NCBI RefSeq assembly: GCF_001937195.1
Contig: NZ_MSDO01000001.1
Coordinates: 306,186-370,185, forward strand
Reading direction: 5' to 3'
DNA length: 64,000 bases
Source of the DNA: Salinicola socius
GTDB taxonomy: Bacteria; Pseudomonadota; Gammaproteobacteria; Pseudomonadales; Halomonadaceae
The translations under genes were made by a program, and so were the position numbers. Positions within the stretch are counted from its first letter, which is position 1. Every line of letters starts with the position of its first letter. Under the pieces are notes generated by a model. That model ran no database searches. It saw only the letters and a program-made list of their open reading frames with translations, and had not been told where the DNA came from. This document shows, piece after piece, positions 16,443-26,024 of this stretch.

Positions 16443-17963
16443 TCAACGCTTGGGCGTTGCCGGTACCGTCCCGCCACTCTTCTCGCCAATCTTCTCGCCG
16501 CGCTCCATGGCGAACTCCTCTTCCGGCGACAGAATCAGCCGGTGGCGACCCACGATGGCGAAGTAGGCAATCGCCACGGCAAACCAGACGATGACGCCGA
16601 GAATGCCGACACGGTAGGTCGGATCGCTCAACTGAAAGAACAGCGTCACCAGCGCGATGACGATCGTGACCCAGGCGCCCGGTTCGCCGAACGGACTACG
16701 ATAGGGTCGCGCGATATCGGCTCGGTTTCTGCGCAGCAGGATGAACGAAGCGGCCTGAGCGATGTAGGAGCACATGGCACCGAACACCGCCATGTTGAGC
16801 AGCGTCCCGCCGATCACCGCCGAACCCTGATCGATCCCCAGACCGACGAACAGCACCAGCATGATGACCAGCCCGAGACAGGCACCGGCGATCATCGCCA
16901 CGTGCGGTGTCTTGCGGGTGCCGTGGGTGACCGACAGCCAGGTCGGAAAGTAGCCGGCGCGCGACAGCGAGTAGATCTGGCGGCCCTGGGCGAAGATGAT
17001 GGTATGAAAGCTCGAGATCAGCCCGATGATCGCCACCAGCGCCAGCACCTTGGCCAGACCGCTGCCGTAGATCGCCGTGAATCCGTCCAGCAAGGGTTCG
17101 CCGCTCTGGCCCAGCGCATAGGCGCCGACACCGACCAGAGACGGGTTCAGGAACAGCACCATCGAGGCCGAGACGATCAGGGTGATCATGCCCAGAATGA
17201 TGCCCTTGGGCATGTCGCGCTTGGGATCGACGGCTTCCTCGGCGGCCAGCGGCAGTTGCTCGATGGCCAGGAACAGCCATACCGCGAACGGCATCGCTGC
17301 CAGCGCGCCACCGATACCCATGGGCAGGAACGGCCCGCCACCGCCCTCCAGCAGCTCCCCGTCACTGCCGATGTTCAGCGCCCAGACCGAGAAATCGATA
17401 TTGGGAATGGCCGATATCCAGAACACCACCAGCACCGCCAGGGCCAGCAGCGTCACCGTCAACGTCACCTTGAAGGAGAGCTCCACGCCGACGATGTTGA
17501 GACCCACGAACAGGATATAGCCGATGCCCCACCATAGCGGCTGTATTGCCGCCGGCGTCTCGAAGATGCTGCCCAGATAGGAGCCAATGAAGAAGACGAT
17601 GACTGCCGGCGTCAGAATGTACTCGACGTTCTCGCACAGCCCGGTAATGAAGCCACCCCAGGGCCCCATCGACGACCGGGCGAAAGAGTACGCCGCTCCG
17701 GTATGTGGCAGCGCCGGCGACATCTCGGCGATACAGAATGTCAGCCCCAGATACATGATCGCAATCAATACGGTCGCGATCGCCATGCCACCCCAGCCGC
17801 CGAGCGACAGTCCCAGATTCCAACCCGAGTAGTGGCCGGAAATGACCGCGCCCACGCCCAGCGCCCATAGCGACCAGGGGCCAGCGTAGCGGCTCAACCC
17901 GCGCTGTTCGAAGTAGCTGGCATCCTGCTGCCGATATTGAATGTTGGAAGATTGTCGTTGCAT
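16443..17963 (-). CDS. APC superfamily permease, ethanolamine-permease-like
   Basis: This 506-residue integral membrane protein has about twelve membrane segments. The start region (GVGAVISGHYSGWNLGLSLGGWGGM) and the following CIAEMSPALPHTGAAYSFARSSMGPWGGF match the APC group that includes ethanolamine permeases. It would import an amino acid or amine with proton or sodium. The ATG at 17963 is preferred because GGGAG lies just before it; the in-frame stretch up to 18167 has no signs of coding. No ethanolamine ammonia-lyase genes are in the window, so the substrate is uncertain. Confidence 0.82.
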   Translation of the reverse strand: MQRQSSNIQYRQQDASYFEQRGLSRYAGPWSLWALGVGAVISGHYSGWNLGLSLGGWGGMAIATVLIAIMYLGLTFCIAEMSPALPHTGAAYSFARSSMGPWGGFITGLCENVEYILTPAVIVFFIGSYLGSIFETPAAIQPLWWGIGYILFVGLNIVGVELSFKVTLTVTLLALAVLVVFWISAIPNIDFSVWALNIGSDGELLEGGGGPFLPMGIGGALAAMPFAVWLFLAIEQLPLAAEEAVDPKRDMPKGIILGMITLIVSASMVLFLNPSLVGVGAYALGQSGEPLLDGFTAIYGSGLAKVLALVAIIGLISSFHTIIFAQGRQIYSLSRAGYFPTWLSVTHGTRKTPHVAMIAGACLGLVIMLVLFVGLGIDQGSAVIGGTLLNMAVFGAMCSYIAQAASFILLRRNRADIARPYRSPFGEPGAWVTIVIALVTLFFQLSDPTYRVGILGVIVWFAVAIAYFAIVGRHRLILSPEEEFAMERGEKIGEKSGGTVPATPKR

Positions 17964-18373
17964 ACCTGCTCCCGCCGTTGTCGTTGTTGTGTTTGCTGGA
18001 TCGTCAGATTGCGAAGCCAACCGATGGGCGGCGCACCGTAACCCCGCGCCACGAGCGAAACCGCGTTGACGACTCAGGAATACTGCAGACCCGAGTCGTC
18101 CGCAAACCCCGTGACGCGATTGGAACAGTGGCCCCGGAACAGGGCGTAGGAAGAACCGTCTCATCAATCGGGAAATCGCAATCGCAATCCCTGCCGATGA
18201 CTACGTTAGACAGCAATTGTTTACCGTTCTGATGTGGAGAGCCGAACTGGCGATCCGTATTCTGCTAGGCAACGCTCGATCCGACAGCGTCGAAAAGCGT
18301 CCTCGAAGGCGCCGTATAAGAAGACGATCTGCCCACCGACAGAGGCTATCGCGTTCAGCAGCAGGGGGACTTC

Positions 18374-18751
18374 ATGGATCAATGGCTCCATCTAACGCCG
18401 GAAGAGATAGCAACGTGGCTGGGCTTATGTTCCATCGCGTTGATCTATCGTCATTTTTCCAACTCTGCCCCGCACGCGACGCCGATGGCGTCCGCGAGCG
18501 ACAAAGGGGCGGAAGCCGCCGTCCAGGTCGCCGCTCACCCGGTCAACGGCAAACTGCAGGTCTACCACCTCTCGCGCTGGTTCGAAGCCGTGTTGATCGA
18601 TCCCGCCAACCCGCCTCTGCGCGACGGCGAGACGGTCTATCTGATTCGCTGGGAAAATCGCCAGGCATGGGTCAGCCGAGTTCGCAGCCACACCCCGACG
18701 CCCTCCCCATCGAGACGCGCCCAAAAGCGCTGGCAGTGGAGTTTCGACTAA
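18374..18751 (+). CDS. Hypothetical protein with N-terminal membrane anchor
   Basis: I do not recognise this 125-residue protein. An N-terminal hydrophobic stretch (about residues 14-25, LGLCSIALIYRHF) is too short for certainty as a membrane segment. The middle reads as a small beta-rich domain (KLQVYHLSRWFEAVLIDPANPPLRDGETVYLIRWENRQAWVSRV), followed by a basic, proline/serine tail. AGGGGGA lies at proper distance from the ATG. It is followed at once by a 139-bp palindromic repeat element. No function is proposed. Confidence 0.6.
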   Translation: MDQWLHLTPEEIATWLGLCSIALIYRHFSNSAPHATPMASASDKGAEAAVQVAAHPVNGKLQVYHLSRWFEAVLIDPANPPLRDGETVYLIRWENRQAWVSRVRSHTPTPSPSRRAQKRWQWSFD

Positions 18752-18890
18752 GCTCTGTCTGAAAAATCGGCGAGCGATGGCCAGACAAGGCAAAAATTGA
18801 CGAAAAAGCGGAGTTTACGAGGTGTAAATGAGCATTTTGAGTCAATTTTTAACGCCGGATGGGCGAGCGCAGGCATTTTTCAGACAGAGC
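18752..18890. repeat. Dispersed palindromic intergenic element, copy A
   Basis: A 139-bp element bounded by a 16-bp perfect inverted repeat (GCTCTGTCTGAAAAAT / ATTTTTCAGACAGAGC). Its interior is also an imperfect palindrome centred on TTTAC-GAGGT-GTAAA. It lies between the convergent ends of the genes at 18751 and 18911. A diverged copy in opposite orientation is at 46430-46519. Size, termini and lack of coding potential suggest a MITE- or REP-like element. Confidence 0.88.
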
Positions 18891-18910
18891 GTAGCACTGT
18901 CAGGGCAAAT

Positions 18911-20017
18911 CTAGATCGTCGAAGGCCGTGCAAACCGCGCCACCAACCTCGCCATGGCCGGCCCTACCAGCACGACGGTGAACAGCCTCAACGTCTGCAA
19001 GGCCACCACCAGTCCAACGTCGGCATGAGTATCGATGGCGATGATCGTCATCGAATCGAGACCGCCGGGGCTGGTGCCCAGATAGGCCGTGATGAATTCG
19101 GTATGCATCAGCACGGTCATCAACCAGGCCGACAGGGCGCAAAGTGCAATCAGGATCAGCGAGGCGAGAATCATCTTGCCGAGGGCGCGGGCAATGTTAT
19201 GGATGGTCTCGCGGTCGAAGCGTAGTCCTACATAGGTGCCGATGATCCCGTAGGCCAGCTCCAGCAGCGGCTGTGGCAGCACAATGGTGATCGCCCCGGA
19301 AAGATGAAGCACGCTGCCAACCACCACCGGCCCCAGCAGTGCGCCGGCGGGGAGGCGCCGATCGAACACCCACACCCCGATGACGACGACGAGCAGCGTG
19401 ACGGCGAAGTTTCCCAGATCTCCCAGGCGGGCGGGCAGATTGGCGGCATGGCCCGCGCCACTGCTATCGGTCACGCCGAGATAGTGACTGACCAGCGCCC
19501 CTATCAGCACCACGCAGACCACGCGCACGTACTGCATCGCCGCCACGATCCGCGGATCGGCATCGCTCTCCTCGGCCATCGCCACCATCGCCGCGGCGGC
19601 GCCCGGGGTCGTGCCCCAGGCAGCGGTGGAGCCCGGCAGCCCACCGTAGCGCACCAGACCGATTCCCACGATCAGACTCAGCAACAGCGTGATGGCGGTC
19701 GCGATCAGCATTACCGGCCATGAGTCGAGGATCTTGAACAGCACCGACAGGGTCAAGGTCTGGGCGATCAGTACGCCGATCACGCCCTGGCTGAGCTTGA
19801 AGCCGATCCGCGGCAGTTTCAGGCCACCGATCATTACCCCATAAGCGATCGAGACCGCCATGGGGCCGATGAATCCGCCAGCCGGCATATGCACCGCATC
19901 CAGCAATCGATTGGCAATGACGCAGCACAGGACGAGCAGCAGCCAGCGCATCCAGGTGGGAGGGGGAGCGCGGAACAGGGGTGAGCGTGGCGCGGGCGAG
20001 TCGGCGGACAAGATCAA
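18911..20017 (-). CDS. AbrB family transporter
   Basis: This 368-residue membrane protein has about ten membrane segments in two repeated halves; GGFIGPMAVSIAYGVMIGG and the later LPAGALLGPVVVGSVLHLSG are the corresponding motifs of the AbrB duplication. Family members were long labelled putative ammonia monooxygenases but are membrane proteins of unknown transport role; no monooxygenase activity should be inferred. It appears monocistronic. Confidence 0.87.
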   Translation of the reverse strand: MILSADSPAPRSPLFRAPPPTWMRWLLLVLCCVIANRLLDAVHMPAGGFIGPMAVSIAYGVMIGGLKLPRIGFKLSQGVIGVLIAQTLTLSVLFKILDSWPVMLIATAITLLLSLIVGIGLVRYGGLPGSTAAWGTTPGAAAAMVAMAEESDADPRIVAAMQYVRVVCVVLIGALVSHYLGVTDSSGAGHAANLPARLGDLGNFAVTLLVVVIGVWVFDRRLPAGALLGPVVVGSVLHLSGAITIVLPQPLLELAYGIIGTYVGLRFDRETIHNIARALGKMILASLILIALCALSAWLMTVLMHTEFITAYLGTSPGGLDSMTIIAIDTHADVGLVVALQTLRLFTVVLVGPAMARLVARFARPSTI

Positions 20018-20179
20018 ACTCCAGTAAAAGGCTAACTATATCAATTCTCATGGACCACAGGCAGCGTTTGTCGACAATCTTCATGTCCGGCCTGACACCG
20101 TGACGAGACTCGCCGCCGGAAGAAGGCTGCTACAGTCAACAGTGAACCGTAATGCCAGCCTCACGCCGTGGAGACCGAC

Positions 20180-21394
20180 ATGATTCGAAATCTCGTGACC
20201 TCGTCCAGTACCGCTCTACTGCTATCGCTGAGCGGCGAGACGCTAGCCCAGGAACCCGTGCACAGCGGCCCGCCCAACGCGCCGGGGCAGACGCCGGCAT
20301 TCGAAGGCCAGACCCGCGCCCCCGCGATCGAGGACCGGATCGCGCTGACCCCGACGACGATAGCGCAAGGATTGGCACATCCCTGGGGGTTGGCATTTGT
20401 CGACAACGGCATGGCGTTGGTGACCGAGCGTCCCGGCCGCCTGCGTACCGTCGATCTGGAAAGCGGCACGCTCTCCGCCCCGATCGAGGGTCTGCCGGAA
20501 ATCGACGCCCGCGGCCAGGGCGGCCTGCTGGACGTGGCGCTCGATCCTGACTTCGCCGGCAACCGTCGGATCTACTTCAGCTACGCGGAGCCCAGGGGAG
20601 ACGGCGAGAACGGTACGGCGGTCGCTCGCGGCGTGCTCAGCCAGGATGACAGCCGACTGACGAACGTCGAGGTGATCTTCCGCCAGACACCGGCATGGGA
20701 TTCCACCAAGCATTTCGGTTCCACGCTGACGTGGGACGCCGAGGGCCGGCTCTACGTGACGCTCGGAGAGCGCTCACTGCCCGAGCCGCGTCAGCTGGCG
20801 CAGGATCTGAACGCGCATCTGGGTAAGGTGGTACGGATCAACGCGGACGGCTCGATTCCCGAGGACAACCCGTTCGCCGACGGCAACGCGGGCCTGGCCG
20901 AGATCTGGTCCTACGGCCACCGCAACGTCCAGGGTGCAGCACTGGAACCGACCAGTGGCCGGCTATGGACGATCGAGCACGGCCCGAAAGGAGGCGACGA
21001 GCTCAATCGTCCCGAGGCCGGCAACAACTATGGCTGGCCGGTGATCACCTACGGCGAGGACTACAGCGGCGCACCGATCGGCGACGGGCTGACCGCAAAG
21101 GAAGGGATGGAGCAGCCGGTCTACTACTGGGATCCGGTCATCGCGCCGGGTGACATGGCCTTCTACGAGGGGGAGCGCTTCCCCGGCTGGCAGGGCGATC
21201 TGATCATCGCCTCGCTTTCCCCCGGCGGCCTGGTGCGGCTCACGCTCGATGGCGAACGGGTGAGCGGCGAGCAGCGTCTGCTGCCGTCGCTTGGCCGAGT
21301 TCGCGACGTGACGGAAGGCCCGGACGGCGCACTGTGGGTGCTGACGGATGCCAGCAACGGCGCGCTGATCCGGATCGTGCCCGAAGACGAGTGA
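20180..21394 (+). CDS. PQQ-dependent aldose sugar dehydrogenase, periplasmic
   Basis: This 404-residue protein has a signal peptide (cleavage after TLAQ, about residue 24) and the six-bladed soluble glucose/sorbosone dehydrogenase fold. Recognisable segments are HPWGLAFVDNGMALVTERPGRL, GGLLDVALDPDF, HFGSTLTWDAEGRLYVTLGER, EIWSYGHRNVQGAAL and GDELNRPEAGNNYGWP. It oxidises aldose sugars to lactones with PQQ and calcium. The gluconolactonase-like protein at 8289 could act on such lactones. The ATG at 20180 with GGAG before it is preferred over a GTG at 20168. Confidence 0.9.
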   Translation: MIRNLVTSSSTALLLSLSGETLAQEPVHSGPPNAPGQTPAFEGQTRAPAIEDRIALTPTTIAQGLAHPWGLAFVDNGMALVTERPGRLRTVDLESGTLSAPIEGLPEIDARGQGGLLDVALDPDFAGNRRIYFSYAEPRGDGENGTAVARGVLSQDDSRLTNVEVIFRQTPAWDSTKHFGSTLTWDAEGRLYVTLGERSLPEPRQLAQDLNAHLGKVVRINADGSIPEDNPFADGNAGLAEIWSYGHRNVQGAALEPTSGRLWTIEHGPKGGDELNRPEAGNNYGWPVITYGEDYSGAPIGDGLTAKEGMEQPVYYWDPVIAPGDMAFYEGERFPGWQGDLIIASLSPGGLVRLTLDGERVSGEQRLLPSLGRVRDVTEGPDGALWVLTDASNGALIRIVPEDE

Positions 21395-21403
21395 TTTCCG
21401 AAC

Positions 21404-21901
21404 TCACAGCGGCAGATGGATGATCGCGCTGCGGATGCCGTCGGCATCGATCCACAGCTTGCCGAGCGTGATCGGCAAGCGGAAACGGCGCCTGCCCGCC
21501 GCCCCGGGGTTGAACCACAGCTGGCGGCCGGCGGCCTCGTCCCGCCACGCGTTGCGCGGCTTGTGCGAATGACCGTGCAGCACGGCCTCGAATGCCATCT
21601 GCGCGTCGATGTCCGCAATGTCGTGAACCAGCTGGAGATCGTGCCCATTGACCACCAGACGCCGGTGTGACGGCAGCGTCGCACACTCGCCTTCGCGATC
21701 GATATTGCCACGGACCGCGAAGACGGGCGCGAGCCCGGAGAGACGCTCGAGAATCGCCGGATCACCGACGTCGCCCAGGTGAATCAACGGATGACAGTCC
21801 GCCAGCAGTGCCAGCGCTTCGTCACGCAGCAGCCCGTGAGTGTCCGAAATGACGCCGACCGGAGACGTCGTCTCGACGATGTCTGCGGGGATGCTCACCA
21901 A
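21404..21901 (-). CDS. Metallophosphoesterase, YfcE/MJ0936 type
   Basis: This 165-residue protein has all five motifs of the small calcineurin-like phosphoesterases: GVISDTHG (residues 16-23), HLGDVGDP, VRGNID, HD within LQLVHDIAD, and GHSHKP. It should hydrolyse phosphodiesters with two divalent metal ions. The real substrate is unknown. It converges on the sugar dehydrogenase gene, 9 bp away. Confidence 0.9.
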   Translation of the reverse strand: MVSIPADIVETTSPVGVISDTHGLLRDEALALLADCHPLIHLGDVGDPAILERLSGLAPVFAVRGNIDREGECATLPSHRRLVVNGHDLQLVHDIADIDAQMAFEAVLHGHSHKPRNAWRDEAAGRQLWFNPGAAGRRRFRLPITLGKLWIDADGIRSAIIHLPL

Positions 21902-21944
21902 TGACCTCCTGATGAAAAGCCGTGGCCGGTCGAGGAGTGCAAAC

Positions 21945-21970
21945 GCAGACGGCCCCGGGGGGCCGCCTGC
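21945..21970 (-). terminator. Hairpin terminator after the acidic secreted protein gene
   Basis: On the minus strand GCAGGCGGCC pairs with GGCCGTCTGC (one G-U pair) around a 6-nt loop, followed by GTTTG. It lies 20 bp after the stop codon of the gene at 21990. Confidence 0.6.
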
Positions 21971-21989
21971 AACGTTGCACGAGTCCGCT

Positions 21990-22412
21990 TCACGATTTGA
22001 CGCTGGTCGACTCGCCCATACCCTTGTAGGTCATGTTGCCGTCGGCATCGATCTCGCAGGTCAGGTTGTACTTGGCGTTACCCTCGCCAAGCAGATCGAC
22101 CAGCAGCTCGAAGGTATCCCCCTTCTCGAGCTCCTCGGCGTCGTACTCCTTGGCGTTGTTCTCGTAGATGGAATTGCCTCGGAATGTCTCGCTACCCTCG
22201 TCTTCCTGCAGCGCGAGATCGAGACACTCCCTGGCGAGTTTGGGAGCTCCCTCCGCTTGCGTCTCTGTTTCATGCGCGCCTTGCTGCTCACCGACCTGAG
22301 ACCCTGACGACTTGTCCTTGTCGCCCTGCCCATCCAGCTCCTGTGCCACCGCGCTACCGGCGATCAACATGGCGCCCAGCGCCAGCCCGGCATTCATCCA
22401 TTTGGTCGACAT
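21990..22412 (-). CDS. Small acidic secreted protein of unknown function
   Basis: This 140-residue protein has a clear signal peptide (MSTKWMNAGLALGAMLIAGSAVAQ). The mature part starts with a disordered acidic, Gln/Gly/Ser-rich segment (residues 25-57) and then a domain with two cysteines (RECLDL and YNLTCEIDADGNMTY) that may form a disulfide. Strong acidity fits a halophile periplasmic protein. I do not recognise a family. Confidence 0.75.
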   Translation of the reverse strand: MSTKWMNAGLALGAMLIAGSAVAQELDGQGDKDKSSGSQVGEQQGAHETETQAEGAPKLARECLDLALQEDEGSETFRGNSIYENNAKEYDAEELEKGDTFELLVDLLGEGNAKYNLTCEIDADGNMTYKGMGESTSVKS

Positions 22413-22494
22413 TGCACCTCTCCCTGTTGTGCCGTTTGCCCCTGCAGTATAGGAGTGCCCCCGATCACTGCACGGAAATCGTCGCGGTTCTCTT

Positions 22495-23676
22495 TCAGCC
22501 CCACAGCCGGCGGGTGGCGATGGCCGCGCCCTCGCTCAGCGCCTTGAGCTTGGCCCAGGCCACGTCCTGGGCGACGAACTCGTAGCTGGCGAAGGTGCCG
22601 AAACCGCAGTCCGTGCCTGCCACCACCCGCTCGCGATCACCGATGGCCTCGACCGAGGCGCAGATCCGGTTGGCGACCACTTCGGGATGCTCGAGATAGT
22701 TGGTGGTGACGTCGATCACGCCCGGCATCAGCAGCATGTGGTCCGGCAACGGATGCGTCTTGAACGAGACGGTCTCGTGCTCATGACGCGGATTGCCCAG
22801 CGGAATGCTCAACGCCCCGACCTTGGCGCGGTAGAGAATCGGCAGCAGCTCGGCCACCGGCACGTCGTCCTGGTGCGGGCCCTGCCAATTGCCCCAGCAG
22901 ACATGCAGACGCACCTTGTCGGCCGGAACGTTCTCCAGCGCCAGGTTGATCGCCTCGACGTGCAACTCGACCCGTTCGAGAAACGTACCAAGATCGTCAT
23001 CGCCGAACATGATGACCCGCTCCATGGCCAGATCCGGCGCGTCGAGCTGCAGCACATGGCCGGCAGCGACGATGGCCTCGTACTCCTGCTTCATCTCGCG
23101 CGCGACGGCCAGCACGTAGTCGCGGTCGGTGGGATAGTCGGGATTGTTCTCCGCGCGCAGCATGGTCGTGGTGACGACGCCCGGTGACGCGGCGGTCAGG
23201 AAGGTTTCCAGCGGTCGGGCACGATGGGCGAGCGCGGCATCGAACGACGCGAGTTCCGCCTTCACGCCGGCCAGTGTCGGATCGTACTGAACGGCGCGCT
23301 GGGCCAGCGGCGTGTTCCAGACCTTGGCCAGATCCTCCGAAACCCCGATCTGGCGCGCCATGTGCTCGGCGTAGCCGGGAAAGCGTTGGATATCCAGCGT
23401 CGGCTTGCGCCGTCCTTCACCACCGAAGCCGGTCATGCGCTCGGTGACATAGGTCGAAAAGCCGACGCGCGGCGCCTCGCCATTATTGATGCTGTCGAGC
23501 CCCGCCTCGAGCTGCGCGCCGATCACGCCATCCAGGCAACGTGCGACCTCGCCATCGAACGTCGCGGCGTCGACCGCCTTGCCCTGCTCGCGCATGACCA
23601 GCAGCTTCGACAGCTCGAGAGTTCTGGGCAGGCTGCCGGTGTGTGTCGTGATGATTCGGTCGCGACTGGTTTTCAT
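22495..23676 (-). CDS. Cobalamin-independent methionine synthase-like protein (MetE C-terminal family)
   Basis: This 393-residue protein corresponds to the zinc-containing C-terminal barrel of MetE without the N-terminal half. Zinc ligands are likely in HVCWGNW and in GTDCGFGTF. Stand-alone members are annotated as methionine synthase II family and probably transfer methyl groups from a different donor, but the partner is unknown. Starts at 23682 and 23676 are in frame; AGGGA is adjacent to the former and well spaced for 23676, which is chosen. The frame is open up to 23757. Confidence 0.85.
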   Translation of the reverse strand: MKTSRDRIITTHTGSLPRTLELSKLLVMREQGKAVDAATFDGEVARCLDGVIGAQLEAGLDSINNGEAPRVGFSTYVTERMTGFGGEGRRKPTLDIQRFPGYAEHMARQIGVSEDLAKVWNTPLAQRAVQYDPTLAGVKAELASFDAALAHRARPLETFLTAASPGVVTTTMLRAENNPDYPTDRDYVLAVAREMKQEYEAIVAAGHVLQLDAPDLAMERVIMFGDDDLGTFLERVELHVEAINLALENVPADKVRLHVCWGNWQGPHQDDVPVAELLPILYRAKVGALSIPLGNPRHEHETVSFKTHPLPDHMLLMPGVIDVTTNYLEHPEVVANRICASVEAIGDRERVVAGTDCGFGTFASYEFVAQDVAWAKLKALSEGAAIATRRLWG

Positions 23677-23862
23677 GATCATTCCCTGATGGGGTTGTGC
23701 GGTTCGAACAGCATGAAGATCGGCATGCGCCGAGCCGTCGAAAGCGTAGGTCGCCAAGGATACCCAAGCGCCGGCGATGATAGGCCCGCGAGCACATGAA
23801 ACTTATGCAGCTCGATCATGAATTCAATTCACGATCAGATCGAACGAACGCCTGACAGCAAA

Positions 23863-23889
23863 ACGCCCCGATGCAAAGCACCGGGGCGT
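23863..23889 (-). terminator. Terminator of ilvD
   Basis: ACGCCCCG (23863-23870) and CGGGGCGT (23882-23889) form an 8-bp stem with an 11-nt loop. Read on the minus strand the stem is followed by a TTTT run, 41 bp after the ilvD stop codon. Confidence 0.8.
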
Positions 23890-23929
23890 CGATTTCACTG
23901 ACACGGCCAGCGAACCGCTGGCCGACGTC

Positions 23930-25654
23930 TCAGTCTTCCAGCGCTTCGGGCAGGTCGGTGACCGCGCCCCTGGAAGCCGAACTGACCGTCTTGGCATACT
24001 TGGCCAGGGTGCCGCGGGTATAGCGCGGTGCCGGGCGCTTCCAGGCCGCTCGGCGACGATCCATCTCGGCATCGTCGATGTGTACGGTCATGACGTCGTT
24101 CTCGGCATCGATGGTGATCTCGTCGCCGTCTTCAACCAGGCCGATGGGGCCGCCGACGAAGGCTTCCGGGGTGATGTGACCGACCACGAAACCGTGGCTG
24201 CCACCGGAGAAGCGGCCATCGGTGATCAGCGCCACCTTGTCACCCAGGCCACGCCCCATGATCGCCGAGGTCGGCGTCAGCATCTCGCGCATGCCGGGGC
24301 CACCCTTCGGCCCTTCGTAGCGAATCACCACGACGTCGCCGGCGACCACCGTCAGATCGTTGATCCGCGCCTGCGCTTCCTCTTCGGAGTTGAATACCCG
24401 GGCACGACCGGTAAAGCGCGTGCCTTCCTTGCCGGTGATCTTGGCCACCGCCCCTTCCGGCGCCAGATTGCCATAGAGGATGCGCAGATGGCTGGTCGCT
24501 TTGACCGGCTCGTCCAGCGACTTGATGATCTGCTGGTCGAGCGGATACGGCTTCACGCCGGACAGATTCTCGGCCAGCGTCTTGCCGGTGACGGTGATGC
24601 AGTCGCCGTGCAGCAGGCCCGCGTCGAGCAGGATTTTCATCATCGGCTGGATACCACCGATCGCCACCAGCTCGCTCATCATGTATTGGCCGCTCGGGCG
24701 CACGTCGGCCAGTACCGGCACGCGCTTGCCGATCTCGGTGAAATCATCGAGCGAGAGCTCGACGCCAACGGTATTGGCGATCGCCAGCAGGTGCAGCACG
24801 GCGTTGGTGGAGCCACCGAGGGCGATGACCACGGTAATGGCGTTCTCGAACGCCTCGCGGGTCATGATATCGGAGGGCTTGAGATCCAGCTCGAGCAGCT
24901 TGAGCACGGCTTCGCCGGCGGCGCGGCTGTCGTCGTTCTTGGTCTGGGAGACGGCTTCCTGGGCAGAGGAATTGGGCAGGCTCATGCCCATCGCCTCGAT
25001 CGCCGACGCCATGGTGTTGGCGGTATACATGCCGCCACAGGAACCCGGCCCGGGAATCGCGGTCTCCTCGATCTGCTTGACCTCGATCCGCGACATGTTG
25101 CCTTGGGAGTAGGCACCCATCGCTTCGAATACCGAGACGATATCGGTATGGCCCGCGCCCGGCTGAATGGTACCGCCGTAGACGAAGAGGCTGGGGCGGT
25201 TCAGACGCGCCAGGCCGATCATGCAGCCGGGCATGTTCTTGTCGCAGCCGCCGATGGCGACCACGCCGTCGAAGCCCTCGCAGCCGGAAACGGCTTCGAT
25301 GGAGTCGGCGATGATCTCGCGCGAGGCCATCGAGTACTTCATGCCCTCGGTGCCGTTGGCGATACCGTCGGAGATGGTGATGGTGTTGAAGATCACGCCC
25401 TTGCCACCAGCGGCATCGGCACCGTCACTGGCGGCTTCGGCCAGCACGTTGATGTGGCTGTTGCACGGCGTCACGCGGCTCCAGGTCGAGGCGATACCGA
25501 CCTGGGGCTTCTTGAAATCCTCGTCGGTGAAGCCCACCGCCCGCAGCATGGCGCGACTGGCAGCCTTGCCGGGGCCATCCACGACATTGGCGGAGTGGCG
25601 ACGTCGGTGATCGGTGTTGGCGGGAAAATTGTCGTCCGGGGAATCCTGGCTCAT
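23930..25654 (-). CDS. ilvD: Dihydroxy-acid dehydratase
   Basis: This 574-residue enzyme catalyses the third common step of valine, isoleucine and leucine synthesis, dehydrating 2,3-dihydroxy-3-methylbutanoate and its homologue. Cluster cysteines are at C64 (TPCNSH), in [10 protein letters not shown] and in [10 protein letters not shown], and the C-terminal [10 protein letters not shown] motif is present. Sequence fits the short IlvD branch. The start at 25654 has AGGAG 6 nt upstream; an extended frame to 25801 has no Shine-Dalgarno. It is separate from the sugar-acid-type paralogue at 4342. Confidence 0.93.
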   Translation of the reverse strand: MSQDSPDDNFPANTDHRRRHSANVVDGPGKAASRAMLRAVGFTDEDFKKPQVGIASTWSRVTPCNSHINVLAEAASDGADAAGGKGVIFNTITISDGIANGTEGMKYSMASREIIADSIEAVSGCEGFDGVVAIGGCDKNMPGCMIGLARLNRPSLFVYGGTIQPGAGHTDIVSVFEAMGAYSQGNMSRIEVKQIEETAIPGPGSCGGMYTANTMASAIEAMGMSLPNSSAQEAVSQTKNDDSRAAGEAVLKLLELDLKPSDIMTREAFENAITVVIALGGSTNAVLHLLAIANTVGVELSLDDFTEIGKRVPVLADVRPSGQYMMSELVAIGGIQPMMKILLDAGLLHGDCITVTGKTLAENLSGVKPYPLDQQIIKSLDEPVKATSHLRILYGNLAPEGAVAKITGKEGTRFTGRARVFNSEEEAQARINDLTVVAGDVVVIRYEGPKGGPGMREMLTPTSAIMGRGLGDKVALITDGRFSGGSHGFVVGHITPEAFVGGPIGLVEDGDEITIDAENDVMTVHIDDAEMDRRRAAWKRPAPRYTRGTLAKYAKTVSSASRGAVTDLPEALED

Positions 25655-25841
25655 CAAGCGCTCCTGTTTTCGTCTGTTCGCCTCGCGGGCAATCCGGCTA
25701 CCACGTCGGGCAGAAGTTGAACGACACATGCCGGCTGAAGTGATGCAGAAAAAGATGACGGTCGGCGTGCATCGAGGTGTCACGGTCAGATGACAATGCA
25801 CGGACGCGATGGCTCTTGTGAAGCGGCTCTCGTGAAGCCAG

Positions 25842-25855
25842 TCGGACGCGTCCGA
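25842..25855. promoter_or_regulatory. 14-bp perfect palindrome in the ilvD-lysR intergenic region
   Basis: TCGGACGCGTCCGA is self-complementary and lies midway in the 370-bp divergent region (25655-26024). It may be an operator for the LysR gene or for ilvD; nothing else definite is seen in this region besides the hexamer repeat. Confidence 0.35.
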
Positions 25856-25974
25856 TACAGAAAGGGTGACCCATTGTAGCGGCCCGAAGCGCGCGCGGAC
25901 ATCCGACGATGGCGGAAATCGCGCATCTCCCCGGCCAGATCATCCATGCAATACTGGCGGGCAACCGGTTTCTT

Positions 25975-26004
25975 TTTACCTTTACCTTTACCGTTACCTT
26001 TACC
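25975..26004 (+). repeat. Hexamer tandem repeat before lysR
   Basis: Five 6-bp units (TTTACC three times, GTTACC, TTTACC) end 20 bp before the LysR start codon, where a Shine-Dalgarno would be expected and is missing. Copy-number changes could alter promoter spacing or leader structure. Confidence 0.9.
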
Positions 26005-26024
26005 GCGACCCGAGCGACCCCGTC

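Noticed and set aside
18911..20017. Annotation as ammonia monooxygenase
   Set aside because: This old label is attached to the AbrB membrane family by error transfer; nothing in the sequence supports a monooxygenase.
24080..25720. 546-codon plus-strand frame opposite ilvD
   Set aside because: Antisense shadow of a well-conserved gene, with no family similarity.
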